The notes beneath the pieces are model-generated. The model had not been told where the DNA came from and ran no database searches. It saw nothing but the letters and a program-made list of their open reading frames with translations. DNA of 64,000 nt from Catenovulum adriaticum (GTDB taxonomy: Bacteria > Pseudomonadota > Gammaproteobacteria > Enterobacterales > Alteromonadaceae): assembly GCF_026725475.1 (NCBI RefSeq), contig NZ_CP109965.1, positions 1 through 64,000 on the forward strand. The letters run 5' to 3'. A program made the translations under genes and the position numbers. This document shows, piece after piece, positions 1 through 8,851 of the stretch (position 1 is the first letter of the stretch; each line of letters begins with the position of its first letter).

Positions 1-1428
1 TTGGCCGATAATCTTTGGCAAGCATGTTTAGATGCCTTGCAACGCGAATTGCCGTCACAACAGTATAATATGTGGGTTCGCCCTTTGCAGGTTCAAACTG
101 TAAATAATGATTTAATCTTATTGGCCCCTAACCGATTTGTACTGGATTGGGTAAGAGATAAATATGCCGATCGCATCAATGAATTGTTAATTGAGTTTGC
201 AGGCCAAAATCATCCAACGTTAAAAATGGAAGTGGGCTCTAAATCAGCAGCGCCAATTGCTAACCCTAAATTAGAGCTCGGTAATAAAACAGCGCCAGCC
301 CAAAATAACCACCATAGTTATTCATCAAACCAATTTAGTAATCAAGGGCTTAATTTTGCTTCTGCGGGAAATGTCAGCAAAATTGGTCAAACCCCACCAA
401 CTAATTTAAAATCAAACTTACGTGAAAACTATACTTTTGATAATTTTGTTGAGGGTAAATCAAACCAATTAGCCCGAGCAGCTGCAACTCAAGTTGCGGA
501 TAATCCGGGAACTGCTTTTAATCCTTTATTTTTATACGGCAGCACAGGTTTAGGTAAAACTCACTTGATGCATGCAGTGGGCAATGAAATTAGAATGCGA
601 AACCCAGATGCTAAAGTGGTTTATATGCATTCAGAACGATTTGTTCAAGATATGGTAAAAGCGATTCAAACCAACTCTATTGAAGAGTGGAAGCGACATT
701 ACAGAAGTGTTGATGCTTTGCTTATTGATGATATTCAATTTTTCGCCGGCAAAGAACGCTCGCAAGAAGAATTTTTTCATACCTTTAATGCATTATTAGA
801 AGGTAACCATCAGGTTATTTTAACCAGTGATCGCTATCCAAAAGAAATCGAAGGGGTAGAAGAGCGGCTAAAATCTCGTTTTGGTTGGGGCTTAACTATT
901 ATTATTGAGCCACCAGAGTTAGAAACGCGAGTCGCAATATTAATGAAAAAAGCGCAAGAATCTAATTTTGACTTGCCACATGAAGTTGCTTTTTTTATTG
1001 CCAAACGTTTGCGCTCTAATGTTAGAGACTTAGAAGGTGCGCTAAATCGAGTTATCGCAAATGCTAACTTTACCGGCAAAGCAGTAACCATTGATTTTGC
1101 TAAAGATGCATTAAGAGATATGCTCGCATTACAGGAAAAACTGGTTACAATAGATAACATTCAAAAGACGGTGGCTGAGTACTATAAAATTAAACTTGCA
1201 GATATGTCTTCTAAAAGTCGTAGTCGCAGTGTCGCTCGTCCTCGTCAAATTGCAATGGCACTAGCTAAAGAGTTAACAAACCATAGTTTGCCTGAAATTG
1301 GCGCAGCCTTTGGTGGGCGTGATCATACAACGGTATTGCATGCTTGCCGTAAAGTGGTCGAACTTAGAGAAAAAAACCATGATATAAAAGAAGATTTTTC
1401 TAACCTTGTTAGAACGCTTTCTTCATAA
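1..1428 (+). CDS. dnaA: Chromosomal replication initiator DnaA
   Basis: Initiator that binds DnaA boxes at oriC and melts the origin. The 475-residue protein has the usual order: N-terminal DnaB/DiaA-interaction domain (about 1-75), a variable Asn/Gln/Ser-rich linker (about 80-140), an AAA+ domain with Walker A GSTGLGKTH near residue 180 and Walker B LLIDDIQFF near 240, and the C-terminal helix-turn-helix with the signature GGRDHTTVLHACRKV near 438. The start is a TTG at base 1, so upstream signals and probably oriC lie outside the window, at the other end of the circle. It heads the dnaA-dnaN-recF-gyrB operon; dnaN follows after about 30 bp. No clear TTATCCACA boxes were noticed near the gene. 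Identification is very secure; the exact start is less so because nothing upstream is visible. Confidence 0.98.
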   Translation: MADNLWQACLDALQRELPSQQYNMWVRPLQVQTVNNDLILLAPNRFVLDWVRDKYADRINELLIEFAGQNHPTLKMEVGSKSAAPIANPKLELGNKTAPAQNNHHSYSSNQFSNQGLNFASAGNVSKIGQTPPTNLKSNLRENYTFDNFVEGKSNQLARAAATQVADNPGTAFNPLFLYGSTGLGKTHLMHAVGNEIRMRNPDAKVVYMHSERFVQDMVKAIQTNSIEEWKRHYRSVDALLIDDIQFFAGKERSQEEFFHTFNALLEGNHQVILTSDRYPKEIEGVEERLKSRFGWGLTIIIEPPELETRVAILMKKAQESNFDLPHEVAFFIAKRLRSNVRDLEGALNRVIANANFTGKAVTIDFAKDALRDMLALQEKLVTIDNIQKTVAEYYKIKLADMSSKSRSRSVARPRQIAMALAKELTNHSLPEIGAAFGGRDHTTVLHACRKVVELREKNHDIKEDFSNLVRTLSS

Positions 1429-1457
1429 CGTTTATTAGATCATTGGACAAAAATAAT

Positions 1458-2561
1458 ATGAAATTTTCAATTAGTCGAGAAGATATCCTCAAGCCTTTAC
1501 AACTTGCAACCGGTACTGTTGAGCGACGACATACATTACCTATTTTATCTAACGTTTTGTTAGACATCTCGGATGGGGTTTTATCATTAACAGGTACAGA
1601 TTTAGAAGTTGAATTAATTGCATCTGTTGAATTGGTTCAAGCATCAAATGACGGAAAAATAACAGTTCCGGCAAAAAAACTATTTGATATTTGTAAAGGT
1701 TTAAGTGATGCGGCACTGATTGAATTTACTTTAGAAAGCGACAAATTACGTATTCGTTCTGGGCGAAGTAAATATTCGTTATCAACGTTACCTGCTAAAG
1801 ACTTTCCTAATTTAGAAGAATGGCAAAGTGAAATTAATTTTGCGATTAAGCAAAATGATTTAAAACGAATGATAGATAACACGTCGTTTTCCATGGCCAA
1901 TCAGGATGTGCGTTATTATTTAAATGGTTTGTCACTTGAAACATCTGAAAACCAGATCCGCTGTGTAACTACGGATGGTCACAGACTTGCGTTAACTCGA
2001 ATTGCGCTAGATGATGAAAAGCTAGAAGAATCTCAAGTTATTATCCCTCGTAAAGGGGTTACTGAAATTAGCCGCTTAATTGAAGATAGTGAAGACAATG
2101 TTTATATTTCAATTGGCAGTAATCACATTCGTTTAAGCAGTTCGGGTTTTACCTTTACCAGCAAATTGGTTGATGGTCGTTTTCCTGATTATCGTCGAGT
2201 ACTGCCTAAAGGTGGCGATAAAGAAATAGTTTCAGATAAAAGCTATTTAAAACAAGCATTTACACGAGCTGCAATTTTGTCTAATGAAAAATTCAGAGGC
2301 GTTAGACTGAATTTATCAAGTGGTGAATTAACTATTACAGCCACTAACCCTGAACAAGAAGTTGCAGAAGAAGTGGTTGAAGTAAACTATCAGGGCGATG
2401 AATTAGAAATTGGTTTTAATGTCGCTTATATAATAGACGTATTAAATGCACTTGAATCGGATGAAGTTAAAATTACTTTAGGTGATTCAAACAGTAGTGC
2501 ATTAATTGAAGATAATTTAGATGACAGATCGGTTTACGTTGTTATGCCTATGAGGCTGTAA
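1458..2561 (+). CDS. dnaN: DNA polymerase III sliding clamp, beta subunit
   Basis: Ring-shaped processivity clamp for DNA polymerase III. It is built of three clamp folds over 367 residues and ends in the usual VMPMRL tail that forms part of the partner-binding cleft. I place the start at ATG 1458 (MKFSISREDILKPLQ), which matches the E. coli N-terminus MKFTVEREHLLKPLQ; an in-frame TTG at 1443 would add five unconserved residues. It is the second gene of the dnaA-dnaN-recF-gyrB operon, with recF starting 9 bp after its stop, so it is probably co-transcribed with both neighbours. Confidence 0.98.
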   Translation: MKFSISREDILKPLQLATGTVERRHTLPILSNVLLDISDGVLSLTGTDLEVELIASVELVQASNDGKITVPAKKLFDICKGLSDAALIEFTLESDKLRIRSGRSKYSLSTLPAKDFPNLEEWQSEINFAIKQNDLKRMIDNTSFSMANQDVRYYLNGLSLETSENQIRCVTTDGHRLALTRIALDDEKLEESQVIIPRKGVTEISRLIEDSEDNVYISIGSNHIRLSSSGFTFTSKLVDGRFPDYRRVLPKGGDKEIVSDKSYLKQAFTRAAILSNEKFRGVRLNLSSGELTITATNPEQEVAEEVVEVNYQGDELEIGFNVAYIIDVLNALESDEVKITLGDSNSSALIEDNLDDRSVYVVMPMRL

Positions 2562-2570
2562 TTTACTTAT

Positions 2571-3665
2571 ATGCATATAAGTAAATTAGCGATTCATCAA
2601 TTACGCTGTATTGACAAACTAGAGTTTCGTCCACATCCATATTGCAACATTATTGTTGGTGAAAATGGATGTGGCAAAACGTCTATTTTAGAAGCTATTT
2701 ATTTACTTGGATTTGGTCGCTCATTTAGAAAATCTAAAACTGCTGATTTGGTGCAATTTGGTCAATCTGATTTAACTGTGTTTGCCGCCGCACAAAGCGA
2801 CTATGATTCTAATGAGCAATTTGGAATTAGAAAACAGCGCAGTGGGGAAAGCGAAATAAAAGTAAGAGGGCGCAGAGCAAAACGGTTAAGTGAATTATCT
2901 TCTCAGTTTCCTATTATTAGTTTTACCTCTGACGCGTTAGATATTATCGATTCCGGCCCAGCAAACAGAAGGCGATTTATAGATTGGTTAGTGTTTCACG
3001 TGAAACATAATTCAGATGTTGCTGATGTATACCGACAATTTGATAAGGTTCTAGAGCAAAGGAATGAAGCATTAAAACTAGGAGATGATAAACAAATTAA
3101 AGCTTGGACGCCCAAATTTGTTGAGTTAAATTTGCAGATTCAATCAATGAGAAATGAAGTATTAACTGAACTTCAATCTTACGTTACACAAACTTATACC
3201 CAAGTTGAATCTAGCAAAGTTAATTCAAAACCAAGACTCGAGTATAAATTAGGTTGGAATAAAGAATCTGATTTAGCTGAAGTTTTGGAAAAAAATCGAA
3301 ACTTTGAAATAAAGCGCCGTAGTTGTAATTATGGTGTGCACAGAGATGATATAATATTGTTATTGGATGAGACGCCAGTAAAAAATATATTATCAAGAGG
3401 TGAAAGCAAGCGCTTTGTTTTAGCCTTGTTATTAGCCGCAGAACAATTGCTGCAAGCTAAAACTCAAAAACAATGTATTTGGGTTTTAGATGATATTGCC
3501 GCAGAACTGGATTATCAATCAATTGAAAATGCGTTTTCAATTGGCAAAACGCAAAAGAATCAAATGTTTTTTACATGCATAGAAAAAGATTTGGCGATAA
3601 TTCAGCAAGCTATCAACTTTGAACATGCTGTGTTTCACGTGAAACATGGGAAAATGTTAAACTAA
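2571..3665 (+). CDS. recF: DNA replication and repair protein RecF
   Basis: SMC-like ATPase that helps RecOR load RecA at gaps. The Walker A motif GENGCGKTSILEAIY lies near residue 31, the signature-like LSRGESKRF near 280 and the Walker B region WVLDDIAAELD near 306. At 364 residues it has normal family length. It lies 9 bp after dnaN and 13 bp before gyrB. Unusually, the coding sequence contains two perfect 16-bp parS palindromes, both read in the same frame so that each encodes VFHVKH (around residues 143 and 356). The second copy lies almost at the C-terminus, where the family is variable, so protein sequence there may be dictated by the DNA site. Confidence 0.97.
   Translation: MHISKLAIHQLRCIDKLEFRPHPYCNIIVGENGCGKTSILEAIYLLGFGRSFRKSKTADLVQFGQSDLTVFAAAQSDYDSNEQFGIRKQRSGESEIKVRGRRAKRLSELSSQFPIISFTSDALDIIDSGPANRRRFIDWLVFHVKHNSDVADVYRQFDKVLEQRNEALKLGDDKQIKAWTPKFVELNLQIQSMRNEVLTELQSYVTQTYTQVESSKVNSKPRLEYKLGWNKESDLAEVLEKNRNFEIKRRSCNYGVHRDDIILLLDETPVKNILSRGESKRFVLALLLAAEQLLQAKTQKQCIWVLDDIAAELDYQSIENAFSIGKTQKNQMFFTCIEKDLAIIQQAINFEHAVFHVKHGKMLN
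2992..3007. promoter_or_regulatory. parS: parS site 1 (ParB-binding palindrome) inside recF
   Basis: The sequence TGTTTCACGTGAAACA is a perfect 16-bp palindrome identical to the canonical bacterial parS consensus bound by ParB/Spo0J. Its place within a few kilobases of dnaA is typical of parS, which nucleates the partition complex that segregates the origin. It lies inside recF and is translated as part of VFHVKH. Confidence 0.93.
3631..3646. promoter_or_regulatory. parS: parS site 2 (ParB-binding palindrome) inside recF
   Basis: This is a second perfect TGTTTCACGTGAAACA palindrome, 639 bp from the first and in the same codon phase, again encoding VFHVKH. It sits seven codons before the recF stop. 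Two identical sites this close together would favour ParB clamp loading and spreading over dnaN-recF-gyrB. Confidence 0.93.
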
Positions 3666-3678
3666 TGAAGGTCTAAAA

Positions 3679-6096
3679 ATGTCAGAGCATGTATACGACT
3701 CGTCATCGATTAAAGTCTTAAAAGGGTTAGACGCAGTACGCAAACGTCCAGGTATGTACATAGGTGATACCGATGATGGAACAGGTTTACACCACATGGT
3801 ATTTGAAGTGGTGGATAATAGTATAGATGAAGCGTTAGCTGGTCACTGTTCTGATATTATTGTGACCATTCATTCTGATGGTTCTGTTTCTGTACGAGAC
3901 GATGGCCGTGGCATTCCAACCGAAATTCATCCTGAAGAGGGTGTGTCTGCTGCTCAAGTTATTATGACCGTATTGCACGCGGGCGGTAAATTTGATGATA
4001 ATTCATATAAAGTATCAGGTGGTTTGCACGGTGTTGGTGTTTCGGTTGTTAACGCTTTATCTGATGATTTACAACTTACGATTCGTCGCCAAGGTAAAGT
4101 TCATCAACAAAAATTCAAATTGGGTGATCCGGTTAAACCTTTAGATGTGATTGGTGATACAGATTCATCTGGTACTGAAATTCGTTTTTGGCCATCTCCA
4201 ACTATTTTTGGCGATACAGTTTTTCATTATGATATTTTGGCAAAAAGATTAAGAGAATTAAGCTTCCTTAATTCTGGTGTATCTATTCGATTGAAAGATG
4301 AGCGTGACGGCAAAAATGACCACTTTAAGTATGAGGGTGGTATTCAAGCGTTTGTTGAATATTTAAATCGAAACAAAACTCCGATTCATAAAACAGCTTT
4401 TAATGTAAATGTTGAACGCGAAGATGGCATTACCGTTGAAGTAGCAGCGCAGTGGAATGATTCTTTCCAAGAGAATATTTTTTGTTTTACCAATAATATC
4501 CCACAGCGGGATGGCGGAACTCACTTAGCTGGTTTTCGAGGTGCATTAACTCGAACTTTAAATTCTTATATGGAAAAAGAAGGTCATGCTAAAAAATCTA
4601 AAGTTGCGACAACAGGTGACGATTCACGCGAAGGTTTAACTGCCGTTGTTTCAGTTAAAGTGCCGGATCCTAAGTTCTCTTCACAAACTAAAGATAAACT
4701 CGTTTCATCTGAAGTTAAAAGTGCAGTTGAGCAGAGTGTGGGTGAAAAATTAAATGACTATTTATTAGAAAACCCAAGTGATGTAAAAGCGATAGTGAGT
4801 AAGATTGTTGATGCAGCTAGAGCTCGTGAAGCCGCTAGAAAAGCACGAGAAATGACACGACGTAAAGGTGCATTAGATATTGCAGGCTTACCGGGTAAAC
4901 TTGCAGACTGCCAAGAAAAAGATCCATCACTTTCTGAACTATACATAGTGGAGGGTGACTCAGCTGGCGGTTCAGCTAAGCAGGGTCGTAATCGTAAAAA
5001 CCAAGCCATTTTGCCTTTGAAAGGTAAAATCTTAAATGTTGAAAAAGCACGTTTTGACAAAATGCTATCGTCGCAAGAAGTGGGTACTCTTATCACCGCA
5101 ATGGGGTGTGGCATAGGTCGTGATGAATATAACCCGGATAAACTTCGTTATCATTCAGTGATTTTAATGACGGATGCGGATGTGGATGGTTCGCATATCC
5201 GTACATTGTTATTAACCTTTTTCTATCGCCAAATGCCTGAAATTATTGAGCGTGGTCATATTTTTATTGCTCAACCCCCTTTATATAAAGTTAAAAAAGG
5301 CAAACAAGAACAGTATTTAAAAGACGAATTAGCTTATGAAGCTTACCTAACAAGCATTGCTTTAGATGGTGCTGAGCTGTACGTAAATGATTCTGCGCCT
5401 GCTATTTCTGGTTTAGCACTAGAGCAATTAGTTAAAGATTATCAAGCGATGGAAAACATCATTACACGCCTGTCTCGAAACTATAATCTTGCATTATTAA
5501 ACGAGCTAAAATTTGTTGAAACTTTAACTGAAGAGTCGTTAAAGGATGAAGCTAAAGTTAAAGCTTGGGCTGAAACGCTAATTGGAAAATTAGAATCAAG
5601 CCAGGATGGTAGTTCAATTTTTGAAACTGAACTCGTATTTGATAGCGAAGTACAATTACATGTACCTCGTTTTAATGTTCGTACTCATGGTGTTGATCAT
5701 CAATATAATTTTGACCTTGAATTTATTAATTCAGCCGATTATAAAATGATAACCAAAACGGGTGATGTGATTGGTTCGCTGATTGAAGAAGGCGCTTATG
5801 TGAAAAGAGGCGAGCGTAAATTTGAAGTGAGCAATTTTGCTCAAGCCTTAGCTTGGTTGATGAAAGAATCGAAAAAAGGCTTATACGCACAGCGTTATAA
5901 AGGTTTGGGTGAGATGAACCCAGATCAATTATGGGAAACGACCATGGACCCAGAAACTCGCCGAATGCTTAAAGTAACTATTGAAGATGCAGTTGCTGCT
6001 GATCAATTGTTTTCAACCTTGATGGGCGATCATGTAGAGCCACGAAGAGAGTTTATTGAAAAGAATGCGCTTAACGTAAGTAATCTTGACGTATAA
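3679..6096 (+). CDS. gyrB: DNA gyrase subunit B
   Basis: ATPase subunit of DNA gyrase, which introduces negative supercoils together with GyrA. The GHKL ATP-binding domain occupies about residues 1-220 (VVDNSIDEALAG; DDGRGIPTEIH; GGLHGVGVSVVNALS). The transducer domain follows, then the TOPRIM domain with the catalytic-metal motif EGDSAGGSAKQGRNRK near residue 424 and DADVDGSHIRTL near 497, and the C-terminal GyrA-interaction tail containing QRYKGLGEMNP. At 805 residues it matches the E. coli length, including the insertion in the TOPRIM region typical of Gram-negative GyrB. It is the last gene of the dnaA operon and is followed by a strong terminator. Confidence 0.98.
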   Translation: MSEHVYDSSSIKVLKGLDAVRKRPGMYIGDTDDGTGLHHMVFEVVDNSIDEALAGHCSDIIVTIHSDGSVSVRDDGRGIPTEIHPEEGVSAAQVIMTVLHAGGKFDDNSYKVSGGLHGVGVSVVNALSDDLQLTIRRQGKVHQQKFKLGDPVKPLDVIGDTDSSGTEIRFWPSPTIFGDTVFHYDILAKRLRELSFLNSGVSIRLKDERDGKNDHFKYEGGIQAFVEYLNRNKTPIHKTAFNVNVEREDGITVEVAAQWNDSFQENIFCFTNNIPQRDGGTHLAGFRGALTRTLNSYMEKEGHAKKSKVATTGDDSREGLTAVVSVKVPDPKFSSQTKDKLVSSEVKSAVEQSVGEKLNDYLLENPSDVKAIVSKIVDAARAREAARKAREMTRRKGALDIAGLPGKLADCQEKDPSLSELYIVEGDSAGGSAKQGRNRKNQAILPLKGKILNVEKARFDKMLSSQEVGTLITAMGCGIGRDEYNPDKLRYHSVILMTDADVDGSHIRTLLLTFFYRQMPEIIERGHIFIAQPPLYKVKKGKQEQYLKDELAYEAYLTSIALDGAELYVNDSAPAISGLALEQLVKDYQAMENIITRLSRNYNLALLNELKFVETLTEESLKDEAKVKAWAETLIGKLESSQDGSSIFETELVFDSEVQLHVPRFNVRTHGVDHQYNFDLEFINSADYKMITKTGDVIGSLIEEGAYVKRGERKFEVSNFAQALAWLMKESKKGLYAQRYKGLGEMNPDQLWETTMDPETRRMLKVTIEDAVAADQLFSTLMGDHVEPRREFIEKNALNVSNLDV

Positions 6097-6130
6097 AACG
6101 TAAAGAAAGTACATTCTATTTAATTACTTA

Positions 6131-6167
6131 AAAACGGTATCCCTCAATAAAAGGGATACCGTTTTTT
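6131..6167 (+). terminator. Rho-independent terminator after gyrB
   Basis: A perfect 14-bp stem (AAAACGGTATCCCT paired with AGGGATACCGTTTT) encloses a 7-nt loop and runs into a T tract. It ends the dnaA-dnaN-recF-gyrB transcript. Confidence 0.93.
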
Positions 6168-6289
6168 TATGTTAATTTTATAGATAAGAAAGACATAATA
6201 GAACTGATACGCTATATTAACCAGATATAAAATAAGGTTAATTACATTTAACTAATAAAGTACTAAGCGACGGATAGGTTAATAAACTG

Positions 6290-7840
6290 ATGAATCGAAA
6301 TGCCCAAACTATTAACGAAGAAGTTTTGTTTGACGAAACAGATGAATTGATTTCAACAACAGATTTAAGAGGTGTAATTACTTATGTTAACCCTGCTTTC
6401 GTACAAGTAAGTGGTTACACTGAAGATGAACTTATTGGTAAAAATCATAATATCGTTAGACATCCAGACATGCCATCTGCAGCTTTTAAAGATTTATGGG
6501 CACATTTAAAAGCGGGGAAATCTTGGCGTGGTATGGTGAAAAACCGTTGTAAAGATGGGCGCTTTTATTGGGTTGATGCGTTTGTAACGCCAATTAAAGA
6601 AAATGGTCAACTAGTAGGTTATCAATCAGTTAGAGTTAAACCGAGTGAGCCATTAAAGCGAAAAGCAGAGTCTGTTTATAAAGCGTTAAAAAATGAAAAT
6701 AAATTTGCCACTTTTGAAATTAAATCATCTACTAAATTAAATTTAGCGTTATTACTTTCACTATCGACAAGCATAGCTATTGGCACCATGGTGAGCTGGA
6801 TGTTTGCTATTGGATTTATTGCTTTTGTGGTTATTTTGTTCGTTATCTTTTTTGATGAGTTGATCACAACACCAAAACAAATTAACTTACTATTAAGTAA
6901 CGAAGATAGTTTATCTAGATTGGTCTATTCAGGAAAAGGCAAACATTCGGCTATTCATTTTTCCACAGGTTTAGCCAAAGCAAAAAACCGAACAGTGTTA
7001 GGACGGTTTAGTGATTTAACCAACAAGTTAAACCTAATTTCAGCCCGATTGAGTGAAAGTATTACAATTACAAGTCGTAGCGCTAAAGAGCAGAAATTTG
7101 AGCTAACTCAGGTGGCAACAGCCATAAATGAAATGTCTGCGACAGCCGCTGAAATTGCGAAAAATACCTCAGAAACCTCAGAACAAGTTCGCCTCACTAA
7201 TGAAGGCTGCGTTGATGCATGCCAAGCAATAAATACAACCGCTAACGGTATCGCTAATTTAGCAGAGCAATCAGGTAAAGCAGCCAATTCAGCGGACGAA
7301 TTAAAATCGCAAGCTGAAGCGGTACAAAGCGCAATGACGGAAATTAGAGGAATAGCAGAACAAACTAATTTACTTGCACTAAATGCGGCCATAGAAGCCG
7401 CTAGAGCTGGTGAACAGGGAAGAGGCTTTGCGGTGGTTGCCGATGAAGTTAGAGCGCTTTCTACACGGACTCAGGCGTCTGCTGAGAGTATTCAAAAAAG
7501 CATTGAGAGCATGCACTTAACCATTGAAGGTTGGTTGACGGTAATGCAAGAAAACTTAGCATTAGCGGAAGAGTGCAATAGCTCGGCATCGGAAAGTAAT
7601 AAAATGGTGCAAAATATCAATAACATGGTCAATCAAATATCAGATTTATCCGTGCAAATTGCAACAGCAGCAGAAGAGCAAGGGCGGGTATCAGACGAAA
7701 TTAATCAAAATATTCAATCTATCGATACTTTATCTGATGAAAGTTATAGTAATGCTCAAGCACTAGAACAGGAAGCTAGTAGTTTGTTAGATACAACTGA
7801 TTATATAAAAAATGTAAGTACGACTTTTAGCGATAAATAA
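6290..7840 (+). CDS. PAS-domain methyl-accepting chemotaxis protein (Aer-like)
   Basis: Chemoreceptor that passes a signal to CheA/CheW. An N-terminal PAS domain (about residues 14-115) contains TDLRGVITYVNPAFVQVSGY and GKNHNIVRHPDMP, the pattern seen in Aer-type redox sensors. Two closely spaced membrane segments follow (about 150-190). The cytoplasmic signalling domain contains the invariant hairpin tip EQTNLLALNAAIEAARAGEQ near residue 362 and a long coiled coil. There is no periplasmic ligand domain, so the signal should be internal, probably redox or energy state through a PAS-bound flavin as in E. coli Aer; the cofactor is inferred. The gene stands alone between two terminators. Confidence 0.93.
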   Translation: MNRNAQTINEEVLFDETDELISTTDLRGVITYVNPAFVQVSGYTEDELIGKNHNIVRHPDMPSAAFKDLWAHLKAGKSWRGMVKNRCKDGRFYWVDAFVTPIKENGQLVGYQSVRVKPSEPLKRKAESVYKALKNENKFATFEIKSSTKLNLALLLSLSTSIAIGTMVSWMFAIGFIAFVVILFVIFFDELITTPKQINLLLSNEDSLSRLVYSGKGKHSAIHFSTGLAKAKNRTVLGRFSDLTNKLNLISARLSESITITSRSAKEQKFELTQVATAINEMSATAAEIAKNTSETSEQVRLTNEGCVDACQAINTTANGIANLAEQSGKAANSADELKSQAEAVQSAMTEIRGIAEQTNLLALNAAIEAARAGEQGRGFAVVADEVRALSTRTQASAESIQKSIESMHLTIEGWLTVMQENLALAEECNSSASESNKMVQNINNMVNQISDLSVQIATAAEEQGRVSDEINQNIQSIDTLSDESYSNAQALEQEASSLLDTTDYIKNVSTTFSDK

Positions 7841-7865
7841 TAAAAGCCGATTCAAATAAAGTAAT

Positions 7866-7918
7866 AAGCCTATATCGAATGCACCTATAGAGTAAGTGCC
7901 CAGATATAGGCTTTTTTA
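7866..7918. terminator. Terminator between convergent genes
   Basis: Stem AAGCCTATATC (7866-7876) pairs perfectly with GATATAGGCTT (7903-7913) and is followed on the plus strand by a T-rich run. The loop is long (26 nt). It ends the chemoreceptor transcript and lies directly at the stop of the convergent lipoprotein gene, which it may also serve. Confidence 0.75.
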
Positions 7919-8725
7919 TTAACTTAAATCTACAAAATTGCTGACGTGAGTTGCCGGTGCATCACATTGGTTTGAGCCTTGATCAAAATAATAATCTAAA
8001 GGTACACCAAACGAATTATAATGAGGGAGTTGGTAAGCATCATTTGGATTTAAACCAGCCGCTTTTGGCGTCATCCATAGCTGTAATTTAAACGTTTCTA
8101 GTAATTCATCAACCGTTGAATATTCAGATAAATCATTAATAAAAGTTTGATTTTCTAAATCGTAAACTTCTGTTATTTGGTTTTGTTCAACGGTAATACG
8201 CACTTCTGGTGGGGCGGTCACATTGGGACAATCTAAAAAGCTTCTTTGATAATTAAATTGATAGTCTTCGAGACCCGTATTATTCCATTTATCAATTTGA
8301 AGTTTGACCTGACGTATTAGCTTATATTTATATCCATCGGGGATAACTTGCAGTTCACAACGCGGATTAAACTGAGCTTGAGGTAGGTGTTTTAATCGTT
8401 CAAACCCGGCCGACTGTGCTTTTTCTAAATCGCCTTGATGAATTGTATAAATATTAATACTACCTGTATCTGAACCACAAGATTCAGGGTAGGCAAATCC
8501 ATCATTTCCTTTTTGACTACAATGAATTTCGATTTCTTGGTTAGCCAGCTTTAAGGCGTCTTCAGCTAAACTGATAGCAGATTCGGGTTGGCATGCCAAT
8601 TTTTGGTCGTCTTTGTATACTCGAATATGTTGATAGTCTTCATCGACATCAAGATCTGAATCCAAATCACAAGCTGTTAGTAATAAGCTACTGGACGCCA
8701 ACATGAGTGGGTAAATAAAGCGCAT
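7919..8725 (-). CDS. DUF6174-type lipoprotein
   Basis: A predicted lipoprotein of 268 residues. The N-terminal signal peptide ends in the lipobox LTAC (Cys 19), followed by an acidic DLDSDLDVDEDY stretch; Asp after the Cys would suggest inner-membrane retention by the E. coli Lol rule. Residues from about 150 on (WNNTGLEDYQFNYQRS, later EVRITVEQNQITEVYD) match the pattern of DUF6174, a small domain of unknown function found in secreted and lipid-anchored proteins. Several cysteines (for example CQPESA, CSQKG, SCGSD, CEL, DCPN) could form disulfides. No function can be assigned. The gene stands alone, convergent with the chemoreceptor gene. Confidence 0.75.
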   Translation of the reverse strand: MRFIYPLMLASSSLLLTACDLDSDLDVDEDYQHIRVYKDDQKLACQPESAISLAEDALKLANQEIEIHCSQKGNDGFAYPESCGSDTGSINIYTIHQGDLEKAQSAGFERLKHLPQAQFNPRCELQVIPDGYKYKLIRQVKLQIDKWNNTGLEDYQFNYQRSFLDCPNVTAPPEVRITVEQNQITEVYDLENQTFINDLSEYSTVDELLETFKLQLWMTPKAAGLNPNDAYQLPHYNSFGVPLDYYFDQGSNQCDAPATHVSNFVDLS

Positions 8726-8851
8726 AATTTCCTCCTGTAAGACTTCATATTAATGTAAGTCAAAAACTAATTAGGTATTAAAATTAGCTTAGTTAAGAAG
8801 TGAAATTTTATCTGTTATCAAGTGTTATTGTTTGTTATTAGCCAATTCAAT

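Noticed and set aside
1..3678. oriC within the window
   Set aside because: No cluster of TTATCCACA boxes was noticed between dnaA and gyrB; the origin is more likely upstream of base 1.
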